In this document: piece by piece, positions 53,420 to 64,000 of the stretch
Layout: every line of letters starts with the position of its first letter
How positions within the stretch are numbered: the first letter of the stretch is position 1
Source of the DNA: Otatea glauca
Taxonomy: Eukaryota; Streptophyta; Magnoliopsida; Poales; Poaceae
Assembly (NCBI GenBank): GCA_036346275.1
Contig: JAYEVK010000211.1
Coordinates: forward strand, 1 to 64,000
Direction: 5' to 3'
DNA length: 64,000 nucleotides
Notes under the pieces: model-generated
Seen by the model: the letters and a program-made list of their open reading frames with translations, nothing else
The model's database searches: none
Told to the model about the DNA's origin: nothing
Program-made: the position numbers and the translations under genes

Positions 53420-55500
53420 AGGCGATGAGGCTACTCGTGGAACTCACCATTTGGATTGATGACCTCATCATGAATGAATCCGGCGAACTTTTCTTGAATT
53501 GCTATAATTTCTGTCAGTAATAACTTATTGGTTCTTAGCTTGGAGCACTGTTATTAAAGAAATGAGAAAGTTAATTAATGATGATATATGTTAAATGAAA
53601 AAAGTAGGCATCAATGAGTAATTATATACCATGGCTTCGTTATAGCCGACACTCTCCGTGACAATTAAATATATATTTGCACATACATAGTATGCACACA
53701 AATTGTTTCCCTAGTCCTGCCTCATGTATGGAAAGTCGGTTATTATTTCAAAATGTTTCCTGTAGGAACGATACCGAACACTTTTCTTGCAATATCGTGT
53801 GTATGCCCTGCGAATGATTTTGAATAGTAATTAAACTTAAATGCAATAGAATGGAATATTGCTAGAGCAATAACGCAACGATCGAGTTTACTTGTTTAGC
53901 ATGTCCCAAAAGTCTTGATATAGATTAGTTGGTTTCCTCCTCGAGTACAAGACAAAAATCCTGCTAGCATCTAATTGGATGACGAGGAAGACCCAGTGAA
54001 ACCTGCACATATATGTCAACATAGTCAATTACTCCCACATCGTGTTACGCAAAAATAGTAAAACGATATTAGAAGTAGGGAAATATATACTTAAAGTTAT
54101 AGGGTAAAAGTATGGAGGTTTTGTATTGCAGCTTCAAGAAAGTATTAAATAAATAGTCTTCATTATACTGTGGATAGTCTTTCATAAGCTTCTCGTTCAG
54201 AAGCCCCGAATCTAGAAATTCTAAGTTGTCATTGCCATTTTTTCTACATGTCTGTACCTCCATTCTACATAAGAAAGAAGTTAGACATGCAATTAAACGG
54301 TACAAGAATGTACAATAATATACATAGAGACTTACAAAGCCCACGGTCTAAGTATATTCACGTCCAGGGTATCTTGCTGGTACAACATATACAACTCCTC
54401 GAAACCCACCCAGAAGGTGTTATCCCTATTGTGAAAATCCGGCTCTCTGTATCTGATTGCGAACGCCTCCATATCATCATTGGACTGCTGCACGTACCAC
54501 TGATGGACGCGCCGCAGTTGTGTTGTTAAGTGGTCTAAATGAGCTGGTTCAACCAACGGTTTCTCCATAAAAAACTTCCACCTTAGACCTTACTCGTGAG
54601 CACCATCTCGTTGAGCAGCATCTCCTTGAGCTTCCGACCTCAACGCATCGACACTAGCCGACTTCAAGTATTGCTTTCTGGCGATGCGCTCGTAGTATGA
54701 CATTTTGCAAGGTTCAGAAGCCCGCCCCGTCTTTTTCACTTTTCCCATACTCAAGAAAATATCTACGCATTACCATAAAATTTAGTCTTCTCAGGTGATG
54801 GCACCTTTTTGAAGTGAGATGTTACGCCGACGCTTATTTTCTTTTTTCGTTCTTCTTCAGTCATCTCAGCTGGTAATTTCTTTTGAGGTTGTGCTGATGA
54901 CACAGATGACTGAGATTTATTAGACGACGGTGCCGACTTCCGAGATAGTGTTGGTGTTCAATTCTTTTTAGATGTCGACGGAGGAGTAACAAGTAAATCT
55001 AAAAAGAATCGAACACTGGCAACCAGATTTATAACAAGTAATCATTCAGATTTACTACGCTGGCAACAAGTAAGCATAGTGCAAACCAACGAGCTGTACT
55101 CTTCTGTGAACTTCACTGAGAGACAAGTTTCGATTGAACTCGATCGAGATGGCTGACAAGTATGGACGAAGTGGCTACGGTAGGTCTGGCTCTGACAACG
55201 ACTACGACAGCGGCTACAACAAGCCTGGCAACGACGAATACAACCGCCATGAAGGTGGCTACAACAAGTCCAGCGACAACGACTACGAAAGTGGGTACAA
55301 CAAGTCCAACAGAATGTGGATCACCTAAGCAAAGGCAGTGGTCCGTGGCGACAGTGGGGATCTCTGAAGCGATGGCAGAGAGCTCCGAGGCGATAGTGGG
55401 GAGGTCCGAGGGGAGATCCGGCGAGGCGACGGTGCGGAGGTACGCGAGGAGGTGGCGACGGACATGCAACGGCGCTATGTTAGAGTGTAACTGAGAGGAG
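53420..55500 (-). pseudogene. CACTA B second gene (Ulp1-like)
   Basis: Read on the minus strand, 5' to 3': a GC-rich leader with repeats (55500-55340), an exon near 55010-54775 with QKKLPAEMTEEERKKK and VTSHFKKVPSPEKTKFY, then GKVKKTGRASEP and MSYYERIARKQYLKS (54740-54600). Next 54568-54332: LTTQLRRVHQWYVQQSNDD and FWVGFEELYMLYQQDTLDV, the conserved segment before the Ulp1 domain. Finally HWVFLVIQLDASRIFVLY with the catalytic-type His and Asp (about 54000-53940) and IQEKFAGFIHDEVINP (about 53510-53450). The Cys motif (xxCGxxV) was not found. Introns separate the pieces; exact borders are uncertain. Confidence 0.7.
55045..55328 (+). pseudogene. Possible captured gene fragment (GYNKS repeat protein) in CACTA B
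   Basis: A leader-like stretch is followed by an ATG at 55149 reading MADKYGRSGYGRSGSDN, then Gly/Tyr/Asn/Asp-rich repeats with GYNKP, GYNKS and YESGYNKS, closing at a TAA at 55326-55328. It lies on the strand opposite the CACTA gene, inside its presumed first intron. The repeat recalls N-terminal parts of some grass stress (ASR-type) proteins, but I am not sure. A transduplicated exon (Pack-CACTA) would explain it; a chance ORF in simple sequence is the alternative. Confidence 0.4.
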
Positions 55501-55524
55501 GGGGCGGGAATGGAATTTATAGGG

Positions 55525-55785
55525 GTGGACTATCACTGTTGGTTCGGTAAAACAACCGACAGTGATAGTCTATCTCTGTCGGGCCAGAAAGCGAGCCAGC
55601 AGTGATAGTGGCCCTATCACTGCTGGCCCACTCAACAAACCGACAGTAATACTATTGTATTACTGCCGGGTGGAACTCGATCGGCAGTGATAGTGCTTAT
55701 CACTACCGGTTTATAATAGGAACCGACAGTAATAACCCACATTACTACCTTTTTTATTTGCAACCGACAGTGATAAGCTTATCTC
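55525..55785. repeat. Second hairpin array of CACTA B
   Basis: Palindromic units such as ACTATCACTGTTGGTTCGG...CCGACAGTGATAG, about six. Same motif as at the left end. Located 5' of the second gene, as in CACTA A and C. Confidence 0.82.
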
Positions 55786-55800
55786 TAGCTAATTAAGTGA

Positions 55801-56246
55801 AACTTTCAATTTGTTCCATTTCAAAGCCTGAGTGCTTTGGGATTTTTGAAATCCTATCAAATTTGATCGAAATTTTTTGGAGGCATACTACAGGACATCT
55901 ACTATTTTATATAAATATTTCCTCTAATTTTGACCAAGTTCTAAAATTCTAAAAATCCAAAGTGCTCATTGTTTTAGTAGTTTATTATTTCAATGCTTCA
56001 AAAATTCGCACAAATGCAGTAGCCAAATAATGCTTCCAAAATTCACAAAAATGCTATAAATAATTTCACACAAATGCTAAAATTCAGACAAATGCAGTCA
56101 AATTCACACAAATTCAAAGACAATTAAAGATTTGCACTCAAATCTTGGATCACGCTTTTCTTCAAGCTGCCAAAGAATAGAGAGAACCAGTTCCGAGCAT
56201 AACCACAATTTCCATATATTTAATTAGTACAACTAAGCTACACGTT
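55801..56246 (+). other. Non-coding 5' region of CACTA C
   Basis: AT-rich with no ORF. Repeated words AAATTCACAAAAATGC and AATTCACACAAATGC around 56000-56110 form a short degenerate repeat. It precedes the transposase exon and may be an intron or flank; the boundary with CACTA B is not visible. Confidence 0.4.
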
Positions 56247-58110
56247 TGTCTAGTTTGTGGTGTGCCTCGGTACAAACAAAAGGAAAAGCGTAACGACAAG
56301 AAGCGTAAGAGCCGGGGCAACGACGGTGAAGAGGTCACTAAAGGTGCACCGGCCAAGGTATTGTGGTACTTTCCCATCATTCCCCGTCTGGTGCGATTAT
56401 TTGCAAATCCCAAAGAGGTAAAATTGTTGCGTTGGCATTATGAGTCTCGAAAGGAAGATAGCAAGCTGAAACACCCTGCTGATTCGGCTCAATGGAGAAA
56501 CATCGATTGGAAACATAGGAGTTTGGTGCCGAAATGAGGAACATAAGATTTGGATTGAGTACTGATGGAATGAATCCATTTGGTAACATGAGCAGGAAGG
56601 TGTGAATGCTCATCGCGACTTAGCCTACATGGGAATCAGGCCTAGGCTTGCAGTGATTGAGGACGCTAGAAAAAGTCCATGCATCCCCGCTGCATGCTAC
56701 ACGCTATCCAAGAAGGAGAAAGAAGACCTTTGTAAGTGTCTCGAAGGTATTAAAGTTCCATCGGGCTACTCCGCAAACATTAAGAAACTTGTGTCCATGG
56801 ATGATTTGAAGTTGGTGGGCATGAAGTCCCATGATTGCCATGTCTTGATGACCCAAATGCTCCTAGTTGCAATCAGAAATATTCTGCTAGAGGATGTCAG
56901 GTTTGCAGTTACGAAGCTGTGTTATTTCTTCAATGCGATCTCCTGCAAAGTTATTGAACATGATGTGCTAGACAACTTACAGAGTGAGATGGTGCAGACT
57001 CTATGACAGCTTGAGATGCATTTCCCACCATCATTCTTCGACGACATGGTCCATCTTATTGTTCACCTTGTCAGAGAGATTAAGATATGTGGTCCCGCAT
57101 TCCTACGTTACATGTATCCGTTCGAGAGGTACATGGGTATATTAAAGTCCTATGTGAGGAATCGGTCAAAGCCTGAGGGTAGTATTGTTGAAGGTTATGG
57201 GACTGAAGAGGTTATTGAGTTCTGCGTGGACTATCTCGGGAAAAGACAAGCAATCGGTGTTCCTCTATCTCTCCGTAAGGGTAGACTTGCTCGCAAAGGA
57301 ACCGTTGGGTCGAAACCAACGAGGCAACAGTTTGATATATATTGCAAAGCGCATCTGACAATCTTGCAGCATAGCGCAGAAGTGACAGGGTACATCGAGC
57401 AGCACAAGTTGATATTACGGGAAGAGAATCCACATATGGATGAGCTTTCCATCATGTGAGAACACAACGATATATTTCTCACATGGTTCAAACAAAATGC
57501 GGAGGTCTCTATTTGTGAGACTGTCAAATGGTTGGCTGACGGTCCTAGATTTAATGTACAGACATGGGCAGGGTTACGATATTAATGGGTACACCTTTTA
57601 CACTGAAAGTGAGGATGCGAAGAGTACTGTTCAAAACAGTGGTGTAAGCATAGATGTTTTGTCCGATGAACATCACTCAAAAGGAAGATCCTCAACGGTA
57701 ATGAACTCTAACTAGAGGGTGATCGAAGAAATTTGGGAGCTCGAAGGAATATACCAAATTCCATTGTTCCGATGTAAGTGAGTGGGACTTCCCCATGGAG
57801 TGAAGGTCGACAAGAGAGGTTTTACTCTTGTGGATCTGAACAAACTCGCCTATAAAGATGACCAATTCGTACTTGCGAAGCAAACAAATCAAGTCTTCAT
57901 GTGTGTGATCCGGCCAATCTGAGGTTGCACGTCGTCCTTTATGGTAAGCGACAGATAGTTGGTGTCGAAAATGTCATAGATGAAGAAGAATACGACCAAT
58001 TCGATGAAATACCTCCATTTGCAGATGGGGCCTATCTTAGCGACGACGACGACACACATGGAAGAAATTACATGCGTGTAGATCATCAAGAAGGGTTGTA
58101 TTGTAAATAA
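56247..58110 (+). pseudogene. CACTA C transposase (Tnp2/DUF4218/DUF4216) with deleted catalytic core
   Basis: The N-terminal Tnp2 part reads CLVCGVPRYKQ, KGAPAKVLWYFPIIPRLVRLF, HPADSAQWRNID (56247-56537) and, frameshifted, STDGMNPFGNMS. It then jumps directly to NAHRDLAYMGIRPRL, IPAACYTLSKKEKEDLC and GYSANIKKLVSMDDLK, so several hundred codons holding the DDE core are absent. DUF4218 follows (PFERYMGILKSYVRNR, GSIVEGYGTEE) with a TGA at 57004. DUF4216 fragments lie at 57540-57710 and, after a frameshift, LHVVLYGKRQIVGVEN (57900-58110). Protein would bind but not cut. It shares long segments with CACTA A. Stops also at 57457. Confidence 0.88.
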
Positions 58111-58544
58111 AAGGAGTACGTCAATGTATCAGTTGCTATGTGTTTCAAATATTTGTATTGTACCTAACTGTAGTTTCGTATTTGCAAAGGTTATGTGTAC
58201 GTATGAAACTTTCATAATTTTTGTCAATGGATTGTGGTATGTATCTACTTAATGCAAGAAAAATAAGGCACTCTACATCAAATCATTTCTGGAAATTTTC
58301 AAAATACTTGGACTTTATTTCAGAAAGATTTGACTTTTCTACTCTTTGAACAAAAATCATGCCTACAAAGTGAATTTGGGCTTCTTTTTTCAATACTAAC
58401 TCTTTTTGCCAAAGTCCTTTTTCAAAAAGATTTGTAGTATCACAAAGTATGCTCCTGCAAAATTTCAAATAATTCCAACTATGTTTATAAAAGTTATGGC
58501 CCTTTCACTCTTTGATCAGATATTTTCGCAAATTCAGACTTCAT
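58111..58544 (+). other. 3' flank of CACTA C transposase
   Basis: No ORF; AT-rich DNA with repeated AAAGTCCTTTTT/TTTGACTTTTC-like words. Probably the 3' UTR of the transposase. Confidence 0.45.
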
Positions 58545-59585
58545 GGTTATATTAAAAAACCAATAGTGATATTGGAAAATTTGTATCAGTTTTTTAAAAA
58601 ACCGATAGTGATATTTAACAATTTGTGTTGTTTTTTTATAAAACTGATAGTCATGTGGTGCTTATATTTGTGTCGGTTTTTTTCGAAAAAGCGATAGTGA
58701 TGTTCCCTTTTTTGCTAAAAAATGATACAGATATATACTAGTAGTGTTGGTTTATAGTGAAAAACCGATAGAGATAGTCTCGTGGGACATTTTCCATTAA
58801 GTAATTCATACGAGTATTGGTGTCGGTTTTTACTAAAAGCCGATAGAGGTGTTATATTATTAGTGTTGGTTTTGAATAAAAAACCGATAGAGATAGATAC
58901 TAGTAATGTCGGTTTGTAGTGAAAAATAGTGATAGTCTCGTGGGACATTTTCCATTAAGTAATTCATACGAGTATTGGTGTCAGTTTTTACTAAAAACCG
59001 ATAGAGATGTTATATTATTAGTGTCTGTTCTGAATAAAAAACTGATAGAGATAGATACTAGTAGTGTCGGTTTTTAGTGAAAAACCGATAGAGATAGTCT
59101 CGTGGGACATTTTTCATTAAGTAATTCATACGAGTATTAGTGTCGGTTTTGAATGAAAAACCGATAGAGGTAGATACTAGTAGTGTTAGTTTTTAGTGAA
59201 AAACCGATAGAGATAGTCTCTTGGGAAATTTTCTATTAAGTAATTCATATGAGTAGTAGTGTCGGTTTTTACTAAAAAACCGATAGAGATGTTAAATTAT
59301 TTGTGTCGGTTTTTGTGAAAAACCGATAGTGATGCTCTATAAATCGGCTTGTGCAGTGCCATACATCTGTGTCGGTTTTTTCCAAAAACCGATAGTGATA
59401 GTGATAATATATTTGTGTCGTTTTTGGTAAAAAACTGATAGTGTTAATTAGAGTATTTGTGTCTGTTTTCTAAAGAACCCGACACAGATAGTTATTAATT
59501 TCCAGATCAGACTATTTCTATCGGTTTTATTTATGAACTGACACGAATACGGGAAATATTTGTATCGGTTTAATGGTTGGACCGA
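58545..59585. repeat. Hairpin array of CACTA C (about 20 units)
   Basis: Palindromic units GTCGGTTTTT...AAAAACCGATAGTGAT and, in the middle part, ...AAAAACCGATAGAGAT. From about 58730 a longer period of about 200 bp is superimposed (blocks with AGTCTCGTGGGACATTTTCCATTAAG repeat at 58770, 58930, 59095 and 59215). The first units match the internal array of CACTA A. Confidence 0.85.
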
Positions 59586-59619
59586 CATAGTTATTGCATA
59601 AGCATAAATGAAATCCTTA

Positions 59620-59700
59620 ATTACTTAGCTCATCTCGATCCTCACTCGCGCGACCCTGACCCCAGCTCCAAACGTGCCCTAGCTAGCGCTCCGCCTCGTC
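59620..59700 (+). other. GC-rich leader of the CACTA C second gene
   Basis: CTCACTCGCGCGACCCTGACCCCAG resembles the start of the GC-rich exon of CACTA A (20875-20960). Cut by the gypsy LTR at about 59707. Confidence 0.5.
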
Positions 59701-59706
59701 TTCTAA

Positions 59707-60483
59707 TGAGGACATCACTATTATGGATATGACCACATTTGGCTGTGCCAACTCCAACACGTCATCCACGGGCCAAGAAGAGAGAGATATCAAATCCATT
59801 ACATTCTGGAATCCAATTCGGCCTCTGGATACCAGCCTGAAGTAAAACATGCATAATTTTTGCATACGGTATCGGATTGGAGAGTCCTTGTACTTGATTA
59901 AAAGCTTAAATGAGTCCTTTCCATTGGGTCAGGCCCCAGTTCTAGATTAATCATGGATCAGTCGAAATAATAAAAAAATACACTATAATACTATTTTGGG
60001 TTGTTTTGGGCCTTGTAAGCGTGTAGGGGCCCAAGCTCAAGTTATGTGCACCTCCCTGGTTGCACACAACCCTAGGACGTCCCTCTCAAATCCCTCCCTC
60101 TTATAAACTCAGTAGCCGCCACTTTAGACACTTGGATTTTTGTTTGATTAGTTTAGCCAAGTGCAAACATTGTGTCTTCAAGTTGTGCTGGACAGCCACC
60201 TTGTCAAGACCTTCAATAGAACTCCACCTATTTTGTCTTCATTCATATTCGCAATTTCAGATTACTTCTACTATTGTTCTTGCTTGTTCTTCGGTTGCTT
60301 GCAGGAATTGAACCTCGTGTTCAGGTTGATCGTGCCAACGGCAAGATCAATAACACTCCGGAGTTGGTTTAGCGATTGCTAAGGTGCATCGTCGTCGTAC
60401 GTTGTAGTCGGATCGTCAAAGTCAGTTCCACCAAATCGATAGTTATAACTCTCATCGAAAGATCGGTACACAACCGTACATCA
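59707..60483 (+). repeat. 5' LTR of the last gypsy element
   Basis: Probable start TGAGGACATC at 59707, end CA at 60480 or 60483, just before the primer site. A TATA box (TTATAAACTC) lies at 60101-60110. The left border is inferred from the loss of CACTA similarity; the other LTR is outside the window. Confidence 0.6.
60101..60110 (+). promoter_or_regulatory. TATA box of the last LTR
   Basis: TTATAAACTC in a C/T-rich context (CCCTCTTATAAAC), 375 bp before the LTR end. Would start the genomic RNA near 60135. Confidence 0.6.
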
Positions 60484-60485
60484 GG

Positions 60486-60497
60486 TGGTATCAGAGC
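60486..60497 (+). promoter_or_regulatory. Primer-binding site, tRNA-iMet, of the last element
   Basis: TGGTATCAGAGC, identical to the chromovirus primer core at 31820; complement of initiator tRNA-Met. Confidence 0.93.
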
Positions 60498-62140
60498 GCC
60501 AAGTTTCTCGGTCAGAGATTCAGTATCTTAGATTAGTTTTTGTTTTCTATCCTATATTGAAAATTACTCCACAAAAATTCAAACTTTAGATTCAATCTGG
60601 TATTTTAGTGAGTTTTGTCATGTTTTGATCCATTACATTCCTTGTTTTAGTTGCTTATCATTTTTCCTTCACGTAGCTTTTCTTTCAATCTGTCCAGTAC
60701 TTTGTTTTGTTCATAACTTTCGCATATGAGCTTGGATTCTAGTGTTTTTGCACTTTCCTAAAACCTGTGAACGATCTCTCCAAAAACTTAGTTGGGCATG
60801 GACTCTAATTCCGTATCCAAGTTTGTTTAATCTGGACGTCAAATTGGTGAAGCAAGTTGTACTTCCAATCCAGATCGGTTCGGTATTTTGATCATATTTC
60901 TCATGTCCGAACTTCGATTGAGAAGTTTTTATACTTTCCTGAATCCTTGAAGAGTCCTCTATAAAAATGTTTTTGGGTGTCCTTTGTGTTTCAGACTCTT
61001 TCAAACCGAATTTAATTCGGATTCGAAATCGGTCTCGTAGGCTGAAATTGGAACAATTATGTGGTGTTCAGTTTTTGAGCCATAACTTCCACATCCGAGT
61101 TCCAAATTGCATGTTCTTGTACTCTTTTGAATGCTGAGGACATAAGCTTCAATTCTTTCCATAGTGAACCTTCTAAATTCGGTCGTTTTGAAGCTTTAAT
61201 CTTGGTGACAAATCTACTGCCCTAGAAACATTGAATTTGGGTATCTTGCTTCTATTCGTGTTCTAGCTTTGTTCCTTTGAGTTGGTTGAGTCCAGTAGCA
61301 TCGACAATCCATAAAACCCCAAAATATCAGTACGCATACCTTTGGGAACCAATCCATCCTTTGCGAATAATTTGATCCCAATTGAGACTAGCTATTCGAT
61401 ATTGCTTAGGACTGTTCATTTTGATACATTGCATAATCTTGAATTATCGTATCATACTATCTTGTGATATCAAGTTAGGGATTCCAAAACTTTGCTCATA
61501 CTATTGTTGGCCGAAAGTCACCAAAAGAAATAAAAGAGAAAGAAAGAGCCAAAAGGCCCAAAAAAAGAAGAAGAAAAAAAAGAAAACAAAACATAATAGT
61601 GGCCGGCAGCACTACATTGAGCGAAACCCTAATTTATGTCCATTATTTTTCAGATTGTGCAATTGTATTAATTAGTGAGCAATCTTGTACCCTTTTACCT
61701 TTTCTGAAGCAATTAGCTAGTGTCTCTCCATAATTTATGCAACACGAGCTTTGGTGCTGAAATTCTTCTTATTTAGCTCATTCCATTTGTTGCATTAAGT
61801 TACATAAAATTCGTTTATATCTTTGAGATCGGCAACTAGGGCTTGTGAATTCTAGTTTGGGTCATTACTTACATTACAATTACTAGAATTATCAGATTGC
61901 ATAGGAAATAAATATAGCCTACCTAGCTCCACATATTATACCTCGTACGTTTGTTTGGTGCCTTGGCAATCGCTTTATCCAAGCTTCGGAGAACTTTTGA
62001 CACCTCCAACGGCAACTCCTGCAGCATGGTAAGAACTTGTAAGAGCTTTGGTTAAAGCGTGAGAATTGAGCGACTTTTCAACACATCCTAGTAGTTGGTA
62101 GGGACATATCCTTGTGATTTGTTTCTTGTCTTCACTAACA
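60498..62140 (+). other. Long untranslated leader of the last gypsy element
   Basis: 1.6 kb without a long ORF. Contains an A/G-rich run (61545-61590, AAAAAAAGAAGAAG) and T-rich stretches. Several short ORFs are not conserved in any visible copy. Long leaders of this type are usual in Atlantys-like elements. Confidence 0.6.
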
Positions 62141-63943
62141 ATGGCAGGTTCTCAACGTCGTAATGCTTGGGCCAACAGCATCATATGAGAAGAGATAGTT
62201 CACACTCTGAGATATGAAGATCGTACGAGCACAGCTTCATCACCACGGGAGGTACGACGACATAGCATACGTACTAAAAGTAAGTTCACTGTACCCATTT
62301 TTAGTGGTAAATATGATCCTGAAGGTTCTCTTACTTGGGAATTAGCTGTAGAACAATCATTTGATAATCATGGAATTCCTGAGCATGAAAAGGTTAGGGT
62401 TGTTACTAGTGGATTTACTGATTTTGCTGCTCTTTGGTGGAATGATTATATGCGTAAAAATCAGGACATCCCTAGCACATGAATTAAATTGAAGAAAATT
62501 ATGAGAGATAGATTTGTTCCTTCATATGTTGCTCATAAATTACAGAATGAATTGCAATGTCTAAAACAAGATTGTAAAACTGTGAATGAATACTACCAAG
62601 AATTTCAGAGTAGATATTTGCGTTGTGGGTTAGAAGAGACCAAAAAGACTTGGATGAACAAATTTCATTTTGGGCTAGATTTTGATATTCAGATCATGAT
62701 ATCTTGTAAAGAATTCAATTCTATGTCATGTTTGCTTAATCTTTCTTGTGAAGCTGAAAGAAAAATACAGAGAAGACAAGCAACCACAGCTCAAGTTCCT
62801 ATTGAGTTAAATGATACTCCTGTTGCATGCACTGCACTAAACCTTAATGAGAGCATACACCCTGAGCATGAGAAAGAAATACCAGAAAATTTGAGTGAAG
62901 TAGAGGATAGCACATGTGATGATGATTCTACTAACATAATCCAATCTACTTCTGTTACTTCTATTGTTGTTGTTCCATGTGATATGTAGGTTACTTCTGA
63001 AGAAGGGGAGCTACAACCTGAAAAACATGCATTATCATGTGAAAGTTTTGAGGTACCTACTACTTTTGAGGAGGACGCTAATGACCATGGTTCATATTTG
63101 ATTTTACAGCAATAAAGGGAGCTAATTTGTGAGTATATTCCTGTTGTACTTAATTCTAGTGAGCTACCATCGTGTGCCATAATTGTAGAACCATGTAATG
63201 AATTGCATTCTTATAATTTTGAACATGTGGTACTGATTACGCATAAGGAAGTGATAGCTAGAATATCCCCTGCCACTGTTGTGTGCTATATCATGTTGAA
63301 TGAGCCTGTTAGCTTGAATTGTGCTATGAATAAGATTTCTGAAATTTCATCTCCTAAGTCTTTATCTAGCACCTATGCCTACTATTTTAAATTCAATTTA
63401 GTTGGGAAATATGGCATAGATGGCAAGTTTCATGTCTACAGAATATGCATAACTTGTGATAAACTTGCTGAATTGAAGCTTGCTATTTTGGGCAATCCTA
63501 GTTGTATGCAAAAGCTTGTTTCATGTAAGGCACCATCAATTTTTTATGATATGTGTGATACCCATAGCTTGCTACCTCAGCATGTCGTAGTTGATAAGTG
63601 GAAACCCATTAAAATTGTGTCACCGTTGTTGGGATGGTTTGATATTGCTTGTTTACAATATGATCATATGAATGAGCTTTGCTTGTTACCAAAACTTGTA
63701 GTTTTGCCCATCTATGTTATTGAACGAGGCTTACAAAACATGAGTATTCTTTATCCAAGGGCAGGGATAGATATGTGCTTTACTTATACTTGCAAAATAA
63801 GTTGCAAATTGAATCATGTTAATATTTATGTTATATGCTTCACTTATAATCACAAATTGAGTTACAAAATTGTGAGGAAAGCGGCTTTGCTTAAATCTGA
63901 TTACCTCATTTGCTGTTATATAAGTAGCATGACACGAAACTAA
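62141..63943 (+). pseudogene. gag-like ORF with Cys-rich C-terminal extension
   Basis: ATG at 62141 (MAGSQRRNAWANS) opens a frame kept in phase to 63943 but broken by four stops: 62186, 62480, 62987 and 63113. The first part is a gag core: FTVPIFSGKYDPEGSLTWE, FAALWWNDYMRKNQD, IKLKKIMRDRFVPSYVAH, KTVNEYYQEFQSRYLRCGLEE. An acidic linker follows (PENLSEVEDSTCDDDSTN). The last 246 codons (63203-63943) are open and Cys-rich, with ISPATVVCYIML, FHVYRICITCDKLAELKL, MCDTHSLLPQHVVVD, VSPLLGWFDIACLQ. I do not recognise this extension; no protease or RT motif is visible. It could be an element-specific second protein. An element made only of gag plus this ORF would need help in trans. Confidence 0.72.
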
Positions 63944-64000
63944 AAGAACAATGAAATATGGGATATATACATATATGATGCATACACGTTGTTCTTTTTG

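Larger units (their letters stand above)
52835..55800 (-). mobile_element. CACTA transposon B, second gene on minus strand
   Basis: The left terminus CACTACTACAGAA at 52835 is preceded by CTA. Palindromic TATCACTGCCGG repeats lie at both sides (52856-53162 and 55525-55785), enclosing a minus-strand gene like the second gene of CACTA A. No right TIR is found; sequence from about 55800 belongs to CACTA C. So it is a deletion derivative or has fused with C. Confidence 0.78.
55801..59706 (+). mobile_element. CACTA transposon C (transposase half), 3' end replaced by a gypsy insertion
   Basis: Transposase, hairpin array (58545-59585) and GC-rich leader of the second gene (59620-59700) appear in the same order as in CACTA A. 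Then the LTR of the last gypsy element begins. Neither TIR is seen: the left end joins CACTA B and the right end lies beyond the insertion. Confidence 0.75.
59707..64000 (+). mobile_element. 5' part of a gypsy element with iMet primer site (Atlantys-like)
   Basis: LTR, primer site, long leader and a gag-like ORF; the element leaves the window on the right. It inserted in the leader of CACTA C. The long leader and the gag fused to a Cys-rich ORF recall the rice Atlantys family, from memory. No pol in the window, so it may be non-autonomous. Confidence 0.7.

Noticed and set aside
55149..55328. Functional stress-protein gene
   Set aside because: Too short, inside a CACTA intron on the opposite strand, without promoter elements I can identify; kept only as a possible captured fragment.
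61545..61590. Poly(A) tail of a LINE or processed gene
   Set aside because: The A/G-rich run lies in the leader of the last gypsy element with no LINE ORF upstream and no target duplication visible.

Overview
The window looks like intergenic, repeat-packed chromatin from a grass (Poaceae). It holds at least four LTR retrotransposons of Ty3/gypsy type with coding capacity, a fifth gypsy element that runs off the right edge, remnants of three CACTA (En/Spm) DNA transposons, and small fold-back elements. The gypsy lineages (Tat elements with two RNase H domains and antisense genes, and an ORF0-bearing chromovirus with 3.3 kb LTRs) and the CACTA type with an Ulp1-like second gene are, from memory, typical of cereals. 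I found no host gene, tRNA, rRNA or CRISPR. Species and family names come from recall, not a database search.

Layout, left to right. (1) 1-7638: a decayed plus-strand Tat element, T1. It has the end of a 5' LTR, a tRNA-Lys-like primer site, gag, protease, RT, RNase H, integrase and an antisense coiled-coil ORF, but no 3' LTR. It is fused to (2) CACTA element A (7639-7859 and 19464-26837): the end of a transposase, a hairpin array, a GC-rich minisatellite exon, a second gene with Transposase_24 and Ulp1-protease-like parts, subterminal repeats and the right TIR. (3) A minus-strand Tat element, T2 (7860-19463; TSD CTATG), sits inside A's transposase. It carries an antisense plant-mobile-domain gene with its own TATA box. 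(4) 26838-28519: non-coding DNA with a fold-back element. (5) A chromovirus (28520-52610; TSD GTTTT, LTRs 28520-31815 and 49362-52610) has ORF0, gag, protease, RT, RNase H, integrase and chromodomain remnants. It is split by (6) a second minus-strand Tat element, T3 (35475-47431), which carries an antisense Transposase_28-like gene. (7) 52835-55800: CACTA B, minus strand, with a left TIR and a possible captured gene fragment. (8) 55800-59706: CACTA C, whose transposase has lost its catalytic core, followed by a hairpin array. (9) 59707-64000: the left end of a plus-strand gypsy element with a tRNA-iMet primer site and a gag fused to an unknown Cys-rich ORF.

Insertion order follows from the nesting. 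T2 is younger than CACTA A, T3 is younger than the chromovirus, the chromovirus is younger than the inverted-repeat element it splits, and the last gypsy element is younger than CACTA C. Almost every ORF has in-frame stops or frameshifts, so no element here looks autonomous.

The most unusual theme is sense/antisense gene organisation in the Tat elements. Pol runs one way; from the 3' end an independent, spliced gene runs the other way and the two converge. Two unrelated protein families fill this antisense slot (plant mobile domain in T2, Transposase_28-like in T3). T3 also has a second antisense mini transcription unit starting in its LTR. The second theme is hairpin-forming arrays in the CACTA elements, which lie between transposase and second gene as well as at the termini.
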